Positions 19,994 to 30,643 of a stretch of 64,000 nucleotides of DNA are shown piece after piece. The notes under the pieces are model-generated. The model worked only from the letters and a program-made list of their open reading frames with translations. It was not told where the DNA came from and made no database searches. How positions within the stretch are numbered: the stretch's first letter is position 1; the number at the start of each line of letters is the position of its first letter. The translations under genes and the position numbers were made by a program. Origin of the DNA: Pseudomonas sp. ML96 (lineage in GTDB: Bacteria; Pseudomonadota; Gammaproteobacteria; Pseudomonadales; Pseudomonadaceae); assembly GCF_000761545.1 (NCBI RefSeq), contig NZ_JPMY01000009.1:62001-126000 (forward strand), in the 5' to 3' direction.

Positions 19994-21004
19994 TTAGTCC
20001 GGCCGGACCAGGGCGGGTTCCCCGAGGTTGGCCAGGCGCACGCTGTTTTGCAGCTGCTGGGCCTCAGCCTGGGTTTCGACCGGCCCCAGGCGTACCCGGT
20101 GCAAAATCTGCTGGTTGCGCACCACCGAGCTGATAAACACCTTGGCAGGTACCGTCTCGCTCAGCTTGGCCTTGAGGAGCTCCGCAGCGTCCGGATTGGC
20201 GAAGGCGGCCACTTGGAGATACAGGCCAGATGCTGCGGGCGAAGCGTTTTTTTTTACATCAATCTGCACCGGCAGCACGGCGGCGGCATGCTGCGCCGGC
20301 GGCGGCGTGTACTGCTCGATCGGCTGAGCCGGGGCCACCGCCACTGGCTCGGCGACGGCTGGCGCGCCCTGGCTGGCCATCTTCGGCTGCGCCAGCACCA
20401 TCGGTACCGGGCGGCCCTGGGCGGCCCACCATTCATGCGGGTCGATGCCCTCGACCTTGACCCGGGCGGTGCCGCTCTCGGCGTAGCCGAGCTTCTTCGC
20501 CGCGGCGAAGGACAGGTCGATGATGCGGTCGGAGTAGAACGGGCCACGGTCGTTGACACGCAGGATCACGGTCTTGCCGTTGTCCAGGTTGGTCACCCGC
20601 ACGTAGCTCGGCAGCGGCAGGGTCTTGTGCGCGGCGGTCATGCCGTACAGGTCGTAGGCCTCGCCGTTGGCGGTGGCCTGGCCGTGGAACTTGGTGCCGT
20701 ACCAGGAGGCGGTACCGGTGGCCGAGTAGCGGCGGCTGTCACGGATCGGGTAGTAGGTCTTGCCCATCACCGTGTAGGGGTTGGCCTTGTAGTTGCCGTA
20801 GTGCGGCATCGGCACGGCATCGGGGATGCGCGACACGTCGACGTCCCACCAGGGCGCGCCGTCGCGATGCGGGCGGCTGTAGTCGCCGGGTCCGGAAATC
20901 GGTTGCGAGCCGGGCTCGACCGGTTGCGGGCCACGGTTGTTGGAGCAGCTGACCAGCAGCAGACCGATGGTGGTCGCAGTCAGCGCACGCTGGACGAACT
21001 TCAA
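19994..21004 (-). CDS. rlpA: Septal ring lytic transglycosylase RlpA
   Basis: RlpA is an outer-membrane lipoprotein that cleaves denuded glycan strands at the septum. The signal peptide ends in the lipobox LLVSC. The double-psi beta-barrel domain (about residues 95-190) has TASWYGTKFHGQATANGE, the conserved aspartate in VNDRGPFYSDRIIDLS, and AAKKLGY. After a Pro/Ala-rich linker a SPOR domain (about 255-336, GLYLQVAAFANPDAAELLKAKL) binds denuded peptidoglycan. The start is a TTG at 21004 that overlaps the mltB stop by 4 nt (TTGA), which supports this unusual start codon. Confidence 0.93.
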   Translation of the reverse strand: MKFVQRALTATTIGLLLVSCSNNRGPQPVEPGSQPISGPGDYSRPHRDGAPWWDVDVSRIPDAVPMPHYGNYKANPYTVMGKTYYPIRDSRRYSATGTASWYGTKFHGQATANGEAYDLYGMTAAHKTLPLPSYVRVTNLDNGKTVILRVNDRGPFYSDRIIDLSFAAAKKLGYAESGTARVKVEGIDPHEWWAAQGRPVPMVLAQPKMASQGAPAVAEPVAVAPAQPIEQYTPPPAQHAAAVLPVQIDVKKNASPAASGLYLQVAAFANPDAAELLKAKLSETVPAKVFISSVVRNQQILHRVRLGPVETQAEAQQLQNSVRLANLGEPALVRPD

Positions 21005-22017
21005 GGACGACCCCGCTTGGCGACCAGCTCGCCGGAGAGTTGATGGACGGCCATGGCGTACATGGCACTGCGATTGTAGCGGGTGATCACGTAGAAGTTG
21101 GGCAGACCCATCCAGTATTCCTGGCCTTCGGCGCCGTCGAAGCGGAAGGCGGTGACCGGAATGTCGTCACGCAGCACGTCGGCGCTGGTCCAGCCGAGGG
21201 CGCGCAGGTCGCCGACATTCTTCACCGGATCGAGACCCTGGGTCAGGCCGCTGTCGGCCAGCTCGCCCTTGACCTGGGCACGGCTGACCACCGGCTCGCC
21301 GCTGGTCCAGCCATGGCGTTTGAAGTAGCTGGCGACACTGCCGATGGCATCCACCGGGTTGTTCCAGATGTCGATATGGCCGTCGCCATCGAAGTCCACC
21401 GCATAGGCGCGGAAGCTGCTCGGCATGAACTGCGGCAGGCCCATGGCGCCGGCGTAGGAGCCCTTGAGGGTGAGCGGATCGACCTGCTGCTCGCGGGCCA
21501 GGATGAGGAACTCACGCAACTGCTGGCAGAAGAATTCGGCGCGCGGCGGGTAGTCGAAGCACAGCGTCGACAGCGCATCGAGCACGCGCCAGCTGCCGGT
21601 GTTGCCACCGTAGAAGGTCTCCACGCCGATGATCGAGACGATCACCTGGGCCGGTACACCGTATTCCTTCTCGGCACGAGCCAGAGCGTCGGCATGCTTG
21701 TTCCAGAAGTCCACGCCCTTGCTGATGCGTGCCTCGGTGATGAAGATCGGCCGGTAGTCCTTCCACGGCTTGACCTTCTCGGCCGGGCGGGAGATGGCGT
21801 CGAGGATCGCCTGCTTGCGCTCCACCTGATCGAACAGCACGGTCAGCTGCTCGCTGGCGAAACCATAGTCGCGGGTCATCTCGCCGACGAATTCGGCCAC
21901 CCGCGGTGACCCCTGGTATTCCCCGGCGGCCTGAACCTGGCCAACCACGCCGAACAGCGCCACCACGGCGACTCCCCAGCTGCGCATTGCTTGCTTCAAA
22001 TTCTGCACTCTTGTCAT
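21001..22017 (-). CDS. mltB: Lytic murein transglycosylase B (SltB1)
   Basis: This 338-residue periplasmic transglycosylase has a signal peptide ending GQVQA and the catalytic glutamate in IIGVETFYGGNTGS. GSYAGAMGLPQFMPSSFRAYAVDFDGDGHIDIWNN and LPNFYVITRYNRSAMYAMAV complete the family blocks. Unlike the paralogue at 12817 it has no lipobox and no PG-binding domain. It corresponds to the soluble P. aeruginosa SltB1 of the rodA-rlpA cluster. The ATG at 22017 overlaps the rodA stop as ATGA, so rodA, mltB and rlpA are coupled. Confidence 0.92.
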   Translation of the reverse strand: MTRVQNLKQAMRSWGVAVVALFGVVGQVQAAGEYQGSPRVAEFVGEMTRDYGFASEQLTVLFDQVERKQAILDAISRPAEKVKPWKDYRPIFITEARISKGVDFWNKHADALARAEKEYGVPAQVIVSIIGVETFYGGNTGSWRVLDALSTLCFDYPPRAEFFCQQLREFLILAREQQVDPLTLKGSYAGAMGLPQFMPSSFRAYAVDFDGDGHIDIWNNPVDAIGSVASYFKRHGWTSGEPVVSRAQVKGELADSGLTQGLDPVKNVGDLRALGWTSADVLRDDIPVTAFRFDGAEGQEYWMGLPNFYVITRYNRSAMYAMAVHQLSGELVAKRGRP

Positions 22018-23162
22018 GCCTGGGCGATCCACTTGCGGTGCGTCTGGATCGCCATCAAAACCCCGAACCCGGCCAACAGCGTCACCAGATGGGTTCCGCC
22101 ATAGCTAATGAAGGGCAGGGGCACCCCCACCACCGGCAACAGTCCGCTGACCATGCCGATGTTCACGAATACGTAGACGAAGAACGTCATGGTCAGGCTG
22201 CCGGCCAGCAACTTGCCGAACAGCGTCTGGGCCTGCGCGGTGATCACCAGTCCACGGGCGATCAGCAGCAGGTAGACGAACAACAGGATACACACCCCGA
22301 CCATGCCGAACTCTTCGCTCAGCACGGCAATGATAAAGTCCGTGTGGCTTTCCGGCAAAAAATCCAGGTGCGACTGGGTGCCGAGCAACCAGCCCTTGCC
22401 GAACACCCCGCCCGAGCCGATCGCGGCCTTGGACTGGATGATGTTCCAGCCGGTACCGAGCGGGTCGCTCTCCGGGTCGAGGAAGGTCAGAACCCGCTGT
22501 TTCTGGTACTCGCGCAGCACGAAGAACCACATGCCCACCGCGATCGGCACCACCGCCGTGACCGCGCCGATGATCCAGCGCCACTGCAGTCCGGCCATGA
22601 ACAACACGAAGGCGCCGGAGGCGAGAATCAGCAGTCCGGTACCCAGGTCAGGTTGTTTCAAAATGAGTACGAAGGGGATCAGGATCAGCACCAGACTGAT
22701 GGCAATGTGCTTCAGCTTGGGCGGCAGGTTGTGCCGGGCCAGGTACCAGGCGATGGTCGCCGGCATGATGATCTTCATGAATTCCGAGGGCTGGAAGCGG
22801 ATCACCCCGGGAATGTTGATCCAGCGCGTCGCGCCCATCGCCGTGTGGCCCATGATCTCGACCACGGTCAGCAGACCGACGCCGGCCACATAGGCCAGTG
22901 GCACCCAGCGCGCCATGAAACGCGGCTCGAACTGGGCGATGACGATGGCGGCGACCAGGCCGATGCCGAACGAGGAGCCCTGCTTGAGCACCAGGTCCCA
23001 GTTCTTGCCGCTGGCCGAATAGAGGATGAACATGCTGCCGGCGCACAGCGCCAGCAGGATCAGCAGCAGCCAGCCGTCGATGTGCAGGCGCTGCAACAGC
23101 GTGGCGCGGCGCTTGAACACGTCCTCCTGGGAGATGTTGCGATCGAATTCCTGGCGCTTCAT
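22014..23162 (-). CDS. rodA: Rod shape-determining glycosyltransferase RodA
   Basis: RodA is the SEDS peptidoglycan polymerase of the elongasome, working with PBP2. The 382-residue protein has about ten hydrophobic helices and the SEDS blocks WINIPGVIRFQPSEFMKI, ILKQPDLGTGLLI, GWNIIQSKAAIGSGGVFGKGWLLGTQSHLDFLPESHTDFI and PLPFISYGGTHLV. The catalytic-site aspartate of SEDS proteins lies in the QPDLGT block. The N-terminal cytoplasmic tail (about 30 residues) is slightly longer than usual. The ATG at 23162 overlaps the pbpA stop as ATGA, although the frame stays open far upstream. Confidence 0.96.
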   Translation of the reverse strand: MKRQEFDRNISQEDVFKRRATLLQRLHIDGWLLLILLALCAGSMFILYSASGKNWDLVLKQGSSFGIGLVAAIVIAQFEPRFMARWVPLAYVAGVGLLTVVEIMGHTAMGATRWINIPGVIRFQPSEFMKIIMPATIAWYLARHNLPPKLKHIAISLVLILIPFVLILKQPDLGTGLLILASGAFVLFMAGLQWRWIIGAVTAVVPIAVGMWFFVLREYQKQRVLTFLDPESDPLGTGWNIIQSKAAIGSGGVFGKGWLLGTQSHLDFLPESHTDFIIAVLSEEFGMVGVCILLFVYLLLIARGLVITAQAQTLFGKLLAGSLTMTFFVYVFVNIGMVSGLLPVVGVPLPFISYGGTHLVTLLAGFGVLMAIQTHRKWIAQA

Positions 23163-25084
23163 CGCGTGGCACTCGCCTCCTCGGTTGTCGGCACGGCCGG
23201 GCGATATTCGGGCTTGAGCTGACCGTCCTCTCCCAGCAGCCAGGCGTCCATCACCTGCTTGGCCACCGGCGCGGCCACGCTGGAGCCACCCTCGCCGTTC
23301 TCGATCATCACCGATACCGCGATCTTCGGCGCCTCGGCCGGGGCGAAGGCGACGAACAGGGCGTGGTCGCGATGGCGCTCGGCGACCTTGTTGCGGTCGT
23401 ATTTCTCGCCCTGCTTGATCGCCACCACCTGCGCCGTACCGCTCTTGCCGGCGATGCGGTAGAGCGAGGTGGCGCCGACCTTGGCCGCCGTGCCGCGCGG
23501 GCCGTGCATCACCATTTCCATGCCGACACGGCTGTAGTCCCAGAACTTCGGATCGCGCAGCTGGATGTCCGGCGGGGTCGGCACATGCGGCATCAGGTCC
23601 TGCTCCATCAGCTCCGCCGGGCTCATGTTCTCGGCGCGCTTGAGCAGGTGCGGGCGAATCCACTTGCCGCGCGTAGCCATCAGGGTCACCGCCTGGGCCA
23701 GCTGCAGCGGCGTGGTCTGCATGTAGCCCTGGCCGATACCGAGGATCAGCGTCTCGCCCGGATACCAGGACTGGCGGTAGCGCGCGCGCTTCCACTCGCG
23801 CGACGGCATCAGCCCCGGCGCCTCCTCGAACATGTCCAGCGAAACCTTCTGACCCAGGCCGAAGCGGCTCATGTAGTCGTGCATGCGGTCCACGCCCATC
23901 TTGTGGGCGAGGTCGTAAAAGTAGGTGTCGTTGGAGCGCATGATGGCGTACTCCAGGTTCACCGAGCCGTCACCGGTGCGATTCCAGTTGCGGTATTTGT
24001 GGGTGTTGCCCGGCAGCTGGTAGTAGCCCGGATCGAACACCCGGGTCTGCGGCGTGACCACTCCGGCGTCCAGGCCGGCCACCGCGATCATCGGCTTGAC
24101 CGTCGAGCCCGGCGGGTAGAGGCCGCGTAGCACGCGGTTGTACAGCGGCCGGTCGATGGAGTCGCGCAACTCGGCATAGGCCTTGAAGCCGATACCGGTG
24201 ACGAACGGGTTGGGGTCGAAGCTCGGCTGGCTGACCATGGCCAGCACGTCGCCACTGGACGGCTCGATTGCCACCACCGCGCCACGGCGGCCGCCCAGGG
24301 CCTGCTCGGCAGCCTCCTGCAGGCGCACGTCGAGGGTCAGGGTCAGGTCCATGCCCGGGATCGGGTCGGTGTGCTTGAGCACCCGCAGCACGCGGCCACG
24401 GGCATTGGTCTCGACTTCCTCATAACCGACCTGGCCGTGCAGCAGGTCCTCGTAGAAGCGCTCGATACCGGTCTTGCCGATGTGGTGAGTGCCGGCGTAA
24501 TCGGTGGGGTCGAGCTCCTTGAGTTCCTTTTCGTTGATTCGCCCGACATAGCCGACCGAATGCGCGAAGTGGCCCTTCTGCGGGTAGTGGCGCACCAGCT
24601 GCGCAGCCACCTCGACGCCGGGCAGGCGGAACTGGTTCACCGCGATGCGGGCGATCTGCTCCTCGGTCAGTTCGAACAGCACCGGCACCGGCTCGAACGG
24701 GCGACGGCCCTGGCGCATGCGCTTCTCGAACAGCGCGCGGTCATCCGGCGTCAGCTGCAGCACCTCGACGATCGCGTCGAGCACCTGCTGCCAGTCGCCG
24801 GCGCGCTCGCGGGTCACGGTCAGGCTGAAGCTCGGCCGGTTGTCGGCGATGATCACCCCGTTGCGATCGAAGATCAGGCCGCGGGTCGGCGGGATCGGCT
24901 GCACGTGGATGCGGTTGTTCTCCGCCAGCGTCGAGTGGTGCTCGTACTGGATCACCTGCAGGTAATACATGCGCGCGATCAGCACGCAGGTCAGCAGCAG
25001 CACGGTGATGCCGCCCACAATGACCCGACGACGCACCAGGCGGGCGTCCTTCTCGTGGTCCTTCAGGCGTATGGGTTGCGGCAT
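23159..25084 (-). CDS. pbpA: Penicillin-binding protein 2 (elongasome transpeptidase)
   Basis: PBP2 (MrdA) cross-links peptidoglycan during cell elongation in complex with RodA. The 641-residue protein has one N-terminal membrane anchor (residues 20-42). A dimerisation/pedestal domain with RGLIFDRNGVIIADNRPSF follows. The transpeptidase domain has the active-site serine S327 in PGSTVK, SxN as MRSNDTYFYD, and KSGTAQ as the KTG box. The short linker after the last strand matches Gram-negative PBP2. It is the upstream gene of the pbpA-rodA-mltB-rlpA block, and rlmH lies 10 bp upstream on the same strand. Confidence 0.96.
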   Translation of the reverse strand: MPQPIRLKDHEKDARLVRRRVIVGGITVLLLTCVLIARMYYLQVIQYEHHSTLAENNRIHVQPIPPTRGLIFDRNGVIIADNRPSFSLTVTRERAGDWQQVLDAIVEVLQLTPDDRALFEKRMRQGRRPFEPVPVLFELTEEQIARIAVNQFRLPGVEVAAQLVRHYPQKGHFAHSVGYVGRINEKELKELDPTDYAGTHHIGKTGIERFYEDLLHGQVGYEEVETNARGRVLRVLKHTDPIPGMDLTLTLDVRLQEAAEQALGGRRGAVVAIEPSSGDVLAMVSQPSFDPNPFVTGIGFKAYAELRDSIDRPLYNRVLRGLYPPGSTVKPMIAVAGLDAGVVTPQTRVFDPGYYQLPGNTHKYRNWNRTGDGSVNLEYAIMRSNDTYFYDLAHKMGVDRMHDYMSRFGLGQKVSLDMFEEAPGLMPSREWKRARYRQSWYPGETLILGIGQGYMQTTPLQLAQAVTLMATRGKWIRPHLLKRAENMSPAELMEQDLMPHVPTPPDIQLRDPKFWDYSRVGMEMVMHGPRGTAAKVGATSLYRIAGKSGTAQVVAIKQGEKYDRNKVAERHRDHALFVAFAPAEAPKIAVSVMIENGEGGSSVAAPVAKQVMDAWLLGEDGQLKPEYRPAVPTTEEASATR

Positions 25085-25094
25085 CGACTACTGC

Positions 25095-25562
25095 TTACTT
25101 GTGGTACGGATGGCCGGACAGCACGGTCCAGGCACGGTAGATCTGTTCGCCGACCAGAATGCGCACCAGCGGATGCGGCAGGGTCAACGGCGACAGCGAC
25201 CAGCGCTGCTCGCTGCGCGCGCAGACCTCCGGGGCCAGGCCCTCGGGGCCGCCGACCATCAGGTTGACGTTGCGCGCATCCAGGCGCCAGCGCTCCAGCT
25301 CGGCGGCCAGCTGCTCGGTACTCCACGGCTTGCCTGTGACCTCCAGGGTCACTATGCGTTCACCGGGCTGTACCTTGCTCAGCATCGCCTCGCCCTCCTG
25401 ACGGATCAGGCGGGTGACGTCGGCGTTCTTGCCACGGGTGGTCAGCGGAATCTCCACCAGCTCCAGCGGCAGCTCGGATGGCAGGCGCTTGACGTACTCC
25501 TGCCAGCCCTCCTCCACCCAGCGCGGCATGCGCGAGCCGACGGCGATCAGCTTGATACGCAC
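25095..25562 (-). CDS. rlmH: 23S rRNA pseudouridine-1915 N3-methyltransferase RlmH
   Basis: RlmH is a SPOUT methyltransferase that modifies pseudouridine 1915 in helix 69 of 23S rRNA. The 155-residue length is normal. The SAM-binding knot shows [13 protein letters not shown] and the C-terminal [24 protein letters not shown], ending in the invariant GHPYHK. The start is a GTG at 25562, giving [20 protein letters not shown]. It sits 9 bp downstream of rsfS, the usual pairing of two ribosome-directed factors. Confidence 0.96.
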   Translation of the reverse strand: MRIKLIAVGSRMPRWVEEGWQEYVKRLPSELPLELVEIPLTTRGKNADVTRLIRQEGEAMLSKVQPGERIVTLEVTGKPWSTEQLAAELERWRLDARNVNLMVGGPEGLAPEVCARSEQRWSLSPLTLPHPLVRILVGEQIYRAWTVLSGHPYHK

Positions 25563-25571
25563 GACGCGGGC

Positions 25572-25931
25572 TTACTCGGCCGGGTCCTGGTGCTGCGCGC
25601 GGCTCTGCTCGGCGCCCTGCCACAGGCGTTCCAGATCGTAGAACTGGCGGGTGGCGACCTGCATCACGTGGACCACCACATCGCCCAGGTCGAGCAGGGC
25701 CCATTCGCCGCCGTCCAGGCCTTCGTTGCCGATCGGGCGCACGCCCTGCTCCTTGACCTTCTCCAGCACGTTCTCGGCCAGGGATTTGACGTGACGGCTG
25801 GAGGTGCCGCTGGCGATCACCATGAAGTCGGTGACGCTGGTCTTGCCGCGCACATCGATGGTGGTGATGTCCTTGCCCTTGAGTTCTTCCAGGGCATCTA
25901 CGGCGACCCGGACCATTTCTTCGTTTTGCAT
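25572..25931 (-). CDS. rsfS: Ribosomal silencing factor RsfS
   Basis: RsfS binds L14 on the large subunit and blocks subunit joining during starvation. The 119-residue protein contains the family core [38 protein letters not shown], then [16 protein letters not shown] and [11 protein letters not shown] polar Gln/Glu tail ends it. The ATG at 25931 gives the conserved [16 protein letters not shown] start; the longer open frame upstream lies inside nadD and is rejected. It is 7 bp after the nadD stop. Confidence 0.95.
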   Translation of the reverse strand: MQNEEMVRVAVDALEELKGKDITTIDVRGKTSVTDFMVIASGTSSRHVKSLAENVLEKVKEQGVRPIGNEGLDGGEWALLDLGDVVVHVMQVATRQFYDLERLWQGAEQSRAQHQDPAE

Positions 25932-25938
25932 CGTTACC

Positions 25939-26588
25939 TCATGAAACGTCTTTCGCACGGTACAGATCGTGCGCATGGATATAGGCCAGCACGGCGTCGG
26001 GCACCAGGAAGCGCACCGAGCGCTGCTGTGCCAACAACTGGCGAACCAGGGTGGCGGACACCGCAAGGGGCGTCTGCCAGATGAAACTGATCTGCCCACC
26101 CGGCCCCGAGAGGTCGAGCGGATCGGTCACGCTGCGCCCGGCGAGCAGGTCGCGCAGTGCCTCGGGCGGCTCGCTGTCGGCATCCGGCCGCTGCAGCACG
26201 AGGATATGGCAGTGCACCAGCAGTTCCTGCCAGCGATGCCAGGTCGGCAACCCGCAGAAGGCATCCCAGCCCAGCAGGAGAAACAACTGATCGTCCGCCG
26301 CCAGCTCACCCCGCACCGATTCCAGGGTGTCGTAGGTGAACGACGGCTTGTCACGCTTCAGCTCACGGTCATCGACCGTCAGCCGTGGTTCGCCGGCCAC
26401 CGCCAGCTCGACCATGGCCAGGCGCTGCTCGGCCGTGGCCTGCGGCGCCTCGCGGTGTGGCGGGCGAGCGCTGGGGATCAGCCGCAGCTCGTCCAGCGCC
26501 ATGAACTCGGCGACTTCCAGCGCACCACGCAGATGACCGATGTGCACCGGGTTGAAGGTGCCACCGAGCAGGCCAATACGGCGCGCCA

Positions 26589-26589
<1 letters not shown>
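25939..26589 (-). CDS. nadD: Nicotinate-mononucleotide adenylyltransferase NadD
   Basis: NadD adenylates nicotinate mononucleotide in NAD biosynthesis. The nucleotidyltransferase motif [11 protein letters not shown] is at residues 9-19. [19 protein letters not shown] and the C-terminal [27 protein letters not shown] carry the ISSTxxR-like element. The 216-residue length is normal. Its ATG shares one base with the proA stop (TGATG), indicating coupling. Confidence 0.95.
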
Positions 26590-27854
<1,265 letters not shown>

Positions 27855-28027
27855 GGTCGGCGAAGGTCTGGCAGTTGGAAAAAGTGGCTGATTATAGCGA
27901 CCGCGCCCCGTCCCGCCCAGCACTGCCGGGCGGATGGTGCAAGCCATGCAACATCGCGGAACAAGATTCGCCGCCAGCGCGACCCGGCATTGTTAAGATC
28001 GCGCCGTTTTCCCCAGCCGGATTGCCG

Positions 28028-28708
28028 ATGACCAGCACCCGCCAGCCCCTGCCCGACAGCTTCTTCGACCGCGACGCCCAGCTCGTCGCCCGTGCGCTGC
28101 TGGGCAAGATCATCCGCCACAACCACCAGGGCCACTGGCTGGCGGCGCGGATCATCGAGACCGAGGCCTACTACCTGGCCGAGAAGGGCAGCCATGCCTC
28201 GCTCGGCTACACCGAGAAGCGCCGCGCGCTGTTTCTCGACGGCGGGCACATCTACATGTACTACGCCCGTGGTGGCGACTCGCTGAACTTCAGCGCCCAG
28301 GGCCCGGGCAACGCGGTGCTGATCAAATCGGCCATGCCCTGGCTGGACGAACACTGCGCCGACGACGCCCTGCCGCGCATGCAGGCCAACAACCCCTCGG
28401 CCGCCGGCGACCAGCGCCACCCGGAACGCCTGTGCGCCGGCCAGACCCTGCTGTGCAAGGCCCTCGGCCTCAAGGTGCCGGACTGGGACGCGCAGCGCTT
28501 CGACCCGCAGCGACTGTTCGTCGATGACGTTGGCCAACGCCCGACGCAGATCATCCAGACCACTCGCCTGGGCATCCCCAGCGGCCGCGATGAGCAGCTG
28601 CCCTATCGTTTCGTCGACGCCGACTACGCCCGCCACTGCACACGCAACCCTTTGCGCCGTGGCCAGGTCGAAGGCCGCGACTACTTTCTGCTGAACCCCG
28701 AGGAGTGA
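28028..28708 (+). CDS. DNA-3-methyladenine glycosylase, Aag/MPG type
   Basis: This 226-residue protein is of the AAG/MPG (Pfam Pur_DNA_glyco) fold, distinct from the HhH AlkA type at 14122. Visible motifs are ARALLGKIIRHN, ARIIETEAYYLAEKGSHASLGYTEKRRALFLDGGHIYMYYARGG with the catalytic glutamate in IIETEAY, and NPLRRGQVEGRDYF. It excises alkylated purines. The ATG at 28028 removes a spurious N-terminal extension that reads through the promoter region. It ends 2 bp before the DedA-PAP2 gene. Confidence 0.9.
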   Translation: MTSTRQPLPDSFFDRDAQLVARALLGKIIRHNHQGHWLAARIIETEAYYLAEKGSHASLGYTEKRRALFLDGGHIYMYYARGGDSLNFSAQGPGNAVLIKSAMPWLDEHCADDALPRMQANNPSAAGDQRHPERLCAGQTLLCKALGLKVPDWDAQRFDPQRLFVDDVGQRPTQIIQTTRLGIPSGRDEQLPYRFVDADYARHCTRNPLRRGQVEGRDYFLLNPEE

Positions 28709-28710
28709 GC

Positions 28711-30027
28711 ATGAGCGAATGGTTCGCCGCCCTGTCGCACTGGCTGGAAGCCAACCCCGAGTGGCTGGGCCTGAGCATCTTCCTGGCCGCCTGCCTGGAA
28801 TGCCTGGCCGTGGCCGGCATCCTGATCCCCGGCACCGTGCTGCTGTTCGCCCTCGGCGTAATGGCCGGCAGCGGCGCCCTGGGCCTGGGTGAAACCCTGC
28901 TGCTGGCCTATGCCGGCGGCCTGCTCGGCGACGCGATCTCCTACGGCTTGGGCCGGCGCTTCCACCAGGGTATTCGTGGCCTGCCGGTACTGCGTGACCA
29001 CCCGGAATGGCTGGCCGGCGCCGAACACTACTTCCAGCGCTATGGCGTGGTCAGCCTGCTGGTCGGCCGTTACATCGGCCCGCTACGGCCCATGCTGCCG
29101 CTGGTGGCCGGCATGCTCGACATGCCCTTCATCCGCTTCGTGCTGGTCAGCATGCTGGCCGCCGCCGGCTGGGCCGTGGCCTACATGCTGCCGGGCTGGG
29201 CCACCGGCGCGGCGCTGCGCCTGCCACTGCCCGAAGGTTTCTGGGGGGCGGCCGGCATCGTCGCTGCCGGGCTCGGCCTGATGCTGGTTCTGGTGATCGG
29301 CAGCAGCCTGCGCGAGCAGCGCTGGGCCACTCTGCTGGCCGCCGGCAGCAGCGCGGTCCTGTTGCTGGCCCTGCTGATCGGCATTCCGCACCTGGACGCG
29401 CTGGACCGCGGCCTCAACGCCCTGGTCCAGGAACACCGCAGCACCAGCGTCGACAGCCTGGCCATGCTGATCACCGGCCTCGGCGACTTCCGCACCCAGC
29501 TGGTGGCTGCCGTGCTGGTCACCCTGCTGCTGCTGATCGCCAAGCGCTTCCACGCAGCATTGTTCCTGGCCTGCTGCACGCTGTTCACCTCGCTCGCTAC
29601 CACCGGGCTCAAGCTGCTGTTCGGCCGCGCCCGCCCGGAAGTGCTGCAGCAGCCGTTGGAGACCTTCAGCCTGCCCAGCGGCCACAGCTCGGCGGCCTTC
29701 GCCTTCTTCCTCGCCCTCGGCGTGCTGGCCGGACGTGGCGCCAGCGCGCGCACGCGCCTGACCTGGCTGCTGCTGGCCAGCCTGCCGGCGCTGTGTATCG
29801 CGGGATCGCGGGTCTATCTGGGCGTGCACTGGCCGACCGACATCCTGGCCGGCGCGCTGCTCGCCGGCAGCGTCTGCGCCGCCTGCCTGGCCTGGCTGCA
29901 GCGCCGCGAGCCGATGCGCCCGCTCGGCGCGCGGGTGTGGTGGTTGGTATTGCCGGCCACCCTGGCCCTGCTCGGCGGGGTCAGCGCCTGGTCGCTGCCG
30001 GAGGCGATCCAGCTGTATCGCTACTGA
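28711..30027 (+). CDS. DedA-PAP2 fusion membrane phosphatase
   Basis: This 438-residue protein has an N-terminal DedA/SNARE-associated domain (about residues 10-175; GTVLLFALGVMAGSG, LGDAISYGLGRRFHQG, GRYIGPLRPMLPLVAGMLDM). It is fused to a C-terminal PAP2 phosphatase. The PAP2 signature is complete: K301...R306-x-R308-P309, P322-SGH325, and S366-R367...H373...D377. DedA proteins include undecaprenyl-phosphate or lipid flippases and PAP2 enzymes dephosphorylate lipid pyrophosphates, so a role in recycling a phospholipid or undecaprenyl carrier is plausible. GAGGAG lies 5 nt before the ATG at 28711. Confidence 0.88.
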   Translation: MSEWFAALSHWLEANPEWLGLSIFLAACLECLAVAGILIPGTVLLFALGVMAGSGALGLGETLLLAYAGGLLGDAISYGLGRRFHQGIRGLPVLRDHPEWLAGAEHYFQRYGVVSLLVGRYIGPLRPMLPLVAGMLDMPFIRFVLVSMLAAAGWAVAYMLPGWATGAALRLPLPEGFWGAAGIVAAGLGLMLVLVIGSSLREQRWATLLAAGSSAVLLLALLIGIPHLDALDRGLNALVQEHRSTSVDSLAMLITGLGDFRTQLVAAVLVTLLLLIAKRFHAALFLACCTLFTSLATTGLKLLFGRARPEVLQQPLETFSLPSGHSSAAFAFFLALGVLAGRGASARTRLTWLLLASLPALCIAGSRVYLGVHWPTDILAGALLAGSVCAACLAWLQRREPMRPLGARVWWLVLPATLALLGGVSAWSLPEAIQLYRY

Positions 30028-30042
30028 TCAGGACAGCCGGCC

Positions 30043-30633
30043 CTAGGCCGTCATCTCGCCCTGCAGCTGGTCGAGGTACTGCTGGATCAGCTGCAGGCGC
30101 TGCGCCGGCAGGTCCTGCTGCAGCACCTGCAGCTTCTCTTCGGGAGTGAATGGCAGCAGGTAGGCCAGTTGGTTGGCCAGCGCCTGCTGGCCGGCCACCA
30201 CGCCACCCATGCCCAGCTCGGCCACCAGCGGATGCTCGGCCAGGGCGCCAAGCAGCGCCGCCAGGTCGGCCTGTTCGGCGAGCAACGGCGCATCACCCGT
30301 TTCTTCCAGCCACTGCACCTCGCCCAGGCTCAGCTGATCGGCCTGTACCGTCACCTCTCCGACGCGAAAGCGCCGGCCACCTTCGACGCGAATACCGAGC
30401 AGACCGTTGGAGCGCTGCTGGAAGTCGCGAATCAACGCCTCGCAACCGAGCACCGAGAAGCGCCGGGCCGCCTCACCGACTTCCGCACCTTCGAGGATGG
30501 TCACCACGCCGAAGCTCTCGCCCCGCCGCATGCAGGCGCTGACCATGTCCAGATAGCGCGCTTCGAAGATCTGCAGATCGAGGATGCAACCGGGGAACAG
30601 CACGGTATTGAGGGGGAACAGCGGGTAGCTCAT
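30043..30633 (-). CDS. Lon N-terminal-like (LON substrate-binding) domain protein
   Basis: This 196-residue protein is a stand-alone LON N-domain: YPLFPLNTVLFPGCILDLQIFEARYLDMVSACMRRGESFGVV, then the beta-rich segment GLLGIRVEGGRRFRVGEVTVQ. A C-terminal helical part ends with LQQDLPAQRLQLIQQYLDQLQGEM. No AAA+ or protease domain is present, so it may be an adaptor or substrate-binding module; the function is not established. It converges with the DedA-PAP2 gene and lies 10 bp downstream of lrgB. Confidence 0.87.
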   Translation of the reverse strand: MSYPLFPLNTVLFPGCILDLQIFEARYLDMVSACMRRGESFGVVTILEGAEVGEAARRFSVLGCEALIRDFQQRSNGLLGIRVEGGRRFRVGEVTVQADQLSLGEVQWLEETGDAPLLAEQADLAALLGALAEHPLVAELGMGGVVAGQQALANQLAYLLPFTPEEKLQVLQQDLPAQRLQLIQQYLDQLQGEMTA

Positions 30634-30643
30634 TGACAGCTCC

